23,345 nt of DNA from Gammaproteobacteria bacterium. Its GTDB lineage: Bacteria; Pseudomonadota; Gammaproteobacteria; Steroidobacterales; Steroidobacteraceae. A program made the position numbers and the translations under genes. Positions 22,789 through 23,345 of the stretch are shown piece after piece; position 1 is the stretch's first letter; each line of letters starts with the position of its first letter. Location of the stretch: positions 1 through 23,345 of the forward strand of contig JASHUC010000541.1 in the NCBI GenBank assembly GCA_030040235.1, read 5' to 3'. The notes beneath the pieces were generated by a model, which was not told where the DNA came from, did no database searches, and saw only the letters and a list, made by a program, of their open reading frames with translations.

Positions 22789-23345
22789 TCAGCGAGCCTC
22801 CTCTTCCGACCAGCGCGTTGAGATGTGTCCCTGTGCGACGTGGTGGAATGGATCGTCGAGCACCGAGCCGTAAGTCAATTCCTTCCCGCCGCGTGTGGGG
22901 CGCACGAGGTCGGCAAATGCCGCCTGGTCGAGGACTCCCCCCTGCTTACGCACGGCGAGAACCCAGGCATCAAAGTTCGCACGCGAATCGGCGGTGACCC
23001 TAAACTGCATGTCGGAGAATCCGGGCCCGCTGAACTGTGCGGACAACCCATCGTAGGTCCCGGCGTGGTCGGCCTGGAGATTGAGCTGGGTCGTCATTCC
23101 GGGCATCGTGTAGATCTGACTGCCCAACTGCGGAATGAAGAAGCTATTCATGACGCTGCTCGATGTCAGCCGGAAGTGCACCGGCACGCCCGTCGGGACA
23201 GCGAGGAGATTGACGGTCGCGATGTGCTCGTTCGGGTAGATGAAGAGCCATCGCCAGTCGAGGGACACCACCTCGACTTCCAGGGGAGCGATGGACGAAT
23301 CCAGGGGTTTGCGCGGATCGAGATCGTGAGAACTGATCCAGGCCA
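22789..23345 (-). CDS. cyoA: Cytochrome bo3 ubiquinol oxidase subunit II, 5' end outside the window
   Basis: The frame is open to the window edge, and 184 C-terminal residues are visible. They carry the CyoA-type cupredoxin domain: [32 protein letters not shown] and [20 protein letters not shown]. The CuA ligands of cytochrome c oxidases (two Cys in CxxxC, plus His and Met) are absent, as expected for a quinol oxidase. The COX_ARM C-terminal extension follows. The signal peptide, lipobox and two N-terminal membrane helices must lie beyond 23345. It is the first visible gene of a cyoABCD operon, so the operon's promoter is not in this window. Confidence 0.96.
   Translation of the reverse strand, partial: AWISSHDLDPRKPLDSSIAPLEVEVVSLDWRWLFIYPNEHIATVNLLAVPTGVPVHFRLTSSSVMNSFFIPQLGSQIYTMPGMTTQLNLQADHAGTYDGLSAQFSGPGFSDMQFRVTADSRANFDAWVLAVRKQGGVLDQAAFADLVRPTRGGKELTYGSVLDDPFHHVAQGHISTRWSEEEAR

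Overview
The window is high-GC, densely packed bacterial DNA. It probably comes from a member of the Pseudomonadota, most likely a gammaproteobacterium. The grounds are an E. coli-type cyoABCD quinol oxidase whose CyoB keeps the E. coli residue numbering, PoxB-type pyruvate:quinone oxidoreductases, an AaeX/AaeA/AaeB-like exporter and Shine-Dalgarno-led, overlapping operons. The genus cannot be read from this stretch. No RNA gene, insertion sequence or CRISPR array was seen.

Layout. Positions 1-720 are a scrapyard: the end of an unrecognised ORF, a DUF433 antitoxin-like gene broken by a one-base frameshift, and the C-terminal stub of an amidohydrolase. Positions 732-5731 (minus strand) hold a short AraC-type regulator, a DoxX-like membrane protein, a NarL-type response regulator and a large periplasmic beta-propeller histidine kinase. 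Positions 6004-7530 hold a collapsed fumarylacetoacetate-hydrolase remnant and then a plus-strand pair: an acetoacetate-decarboxylase-family enzyme and a cis-CaaD-like tautomerase. Positions 7543-11027 (minus) encode two tandem PoxB-like ThDP/FAD enzymes. They diverge from a four-gene FUSC/DUF1656/HlyD/outer-membrane-lipoprotein efflux operon at 11221-15830. Next come a second AraC paralogue (minus) and a divergent MalT-like LuxR ATPase regulator (plus, 16582-19293). The right end (19290 to the window edge, minus) is cyoA (partial), cyoB, cyoC, cyoD and an unusual coiled-coil membrane gene in the position where cyoE is often found.

How it may work together. PoxB oxidatively decarboxylates pyruvate to acetate and passes electrons to ubiquinone, and cytochrome bo3 re-oxidises ubiquinol, so the two ends of the window can be read as one respiratory route. 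The acetoacetate-decarboxylase-like and tautomerase enzymes act on small oxo-acids, and the FUSC pump exports organic (typically aromatic) acids. The most interesting shared signal is a 16-bp G/C dyad with a 7-2-7 layout, the geometry used by NarL-family regulators. It occurs once upstream of the decarboxylase-tautomerase pair and twice between poxB and the efflux operon. This would join the three metabolic units into one regulon, possibly under the kinase/NarL-type regulator encoded here. That link is inference.
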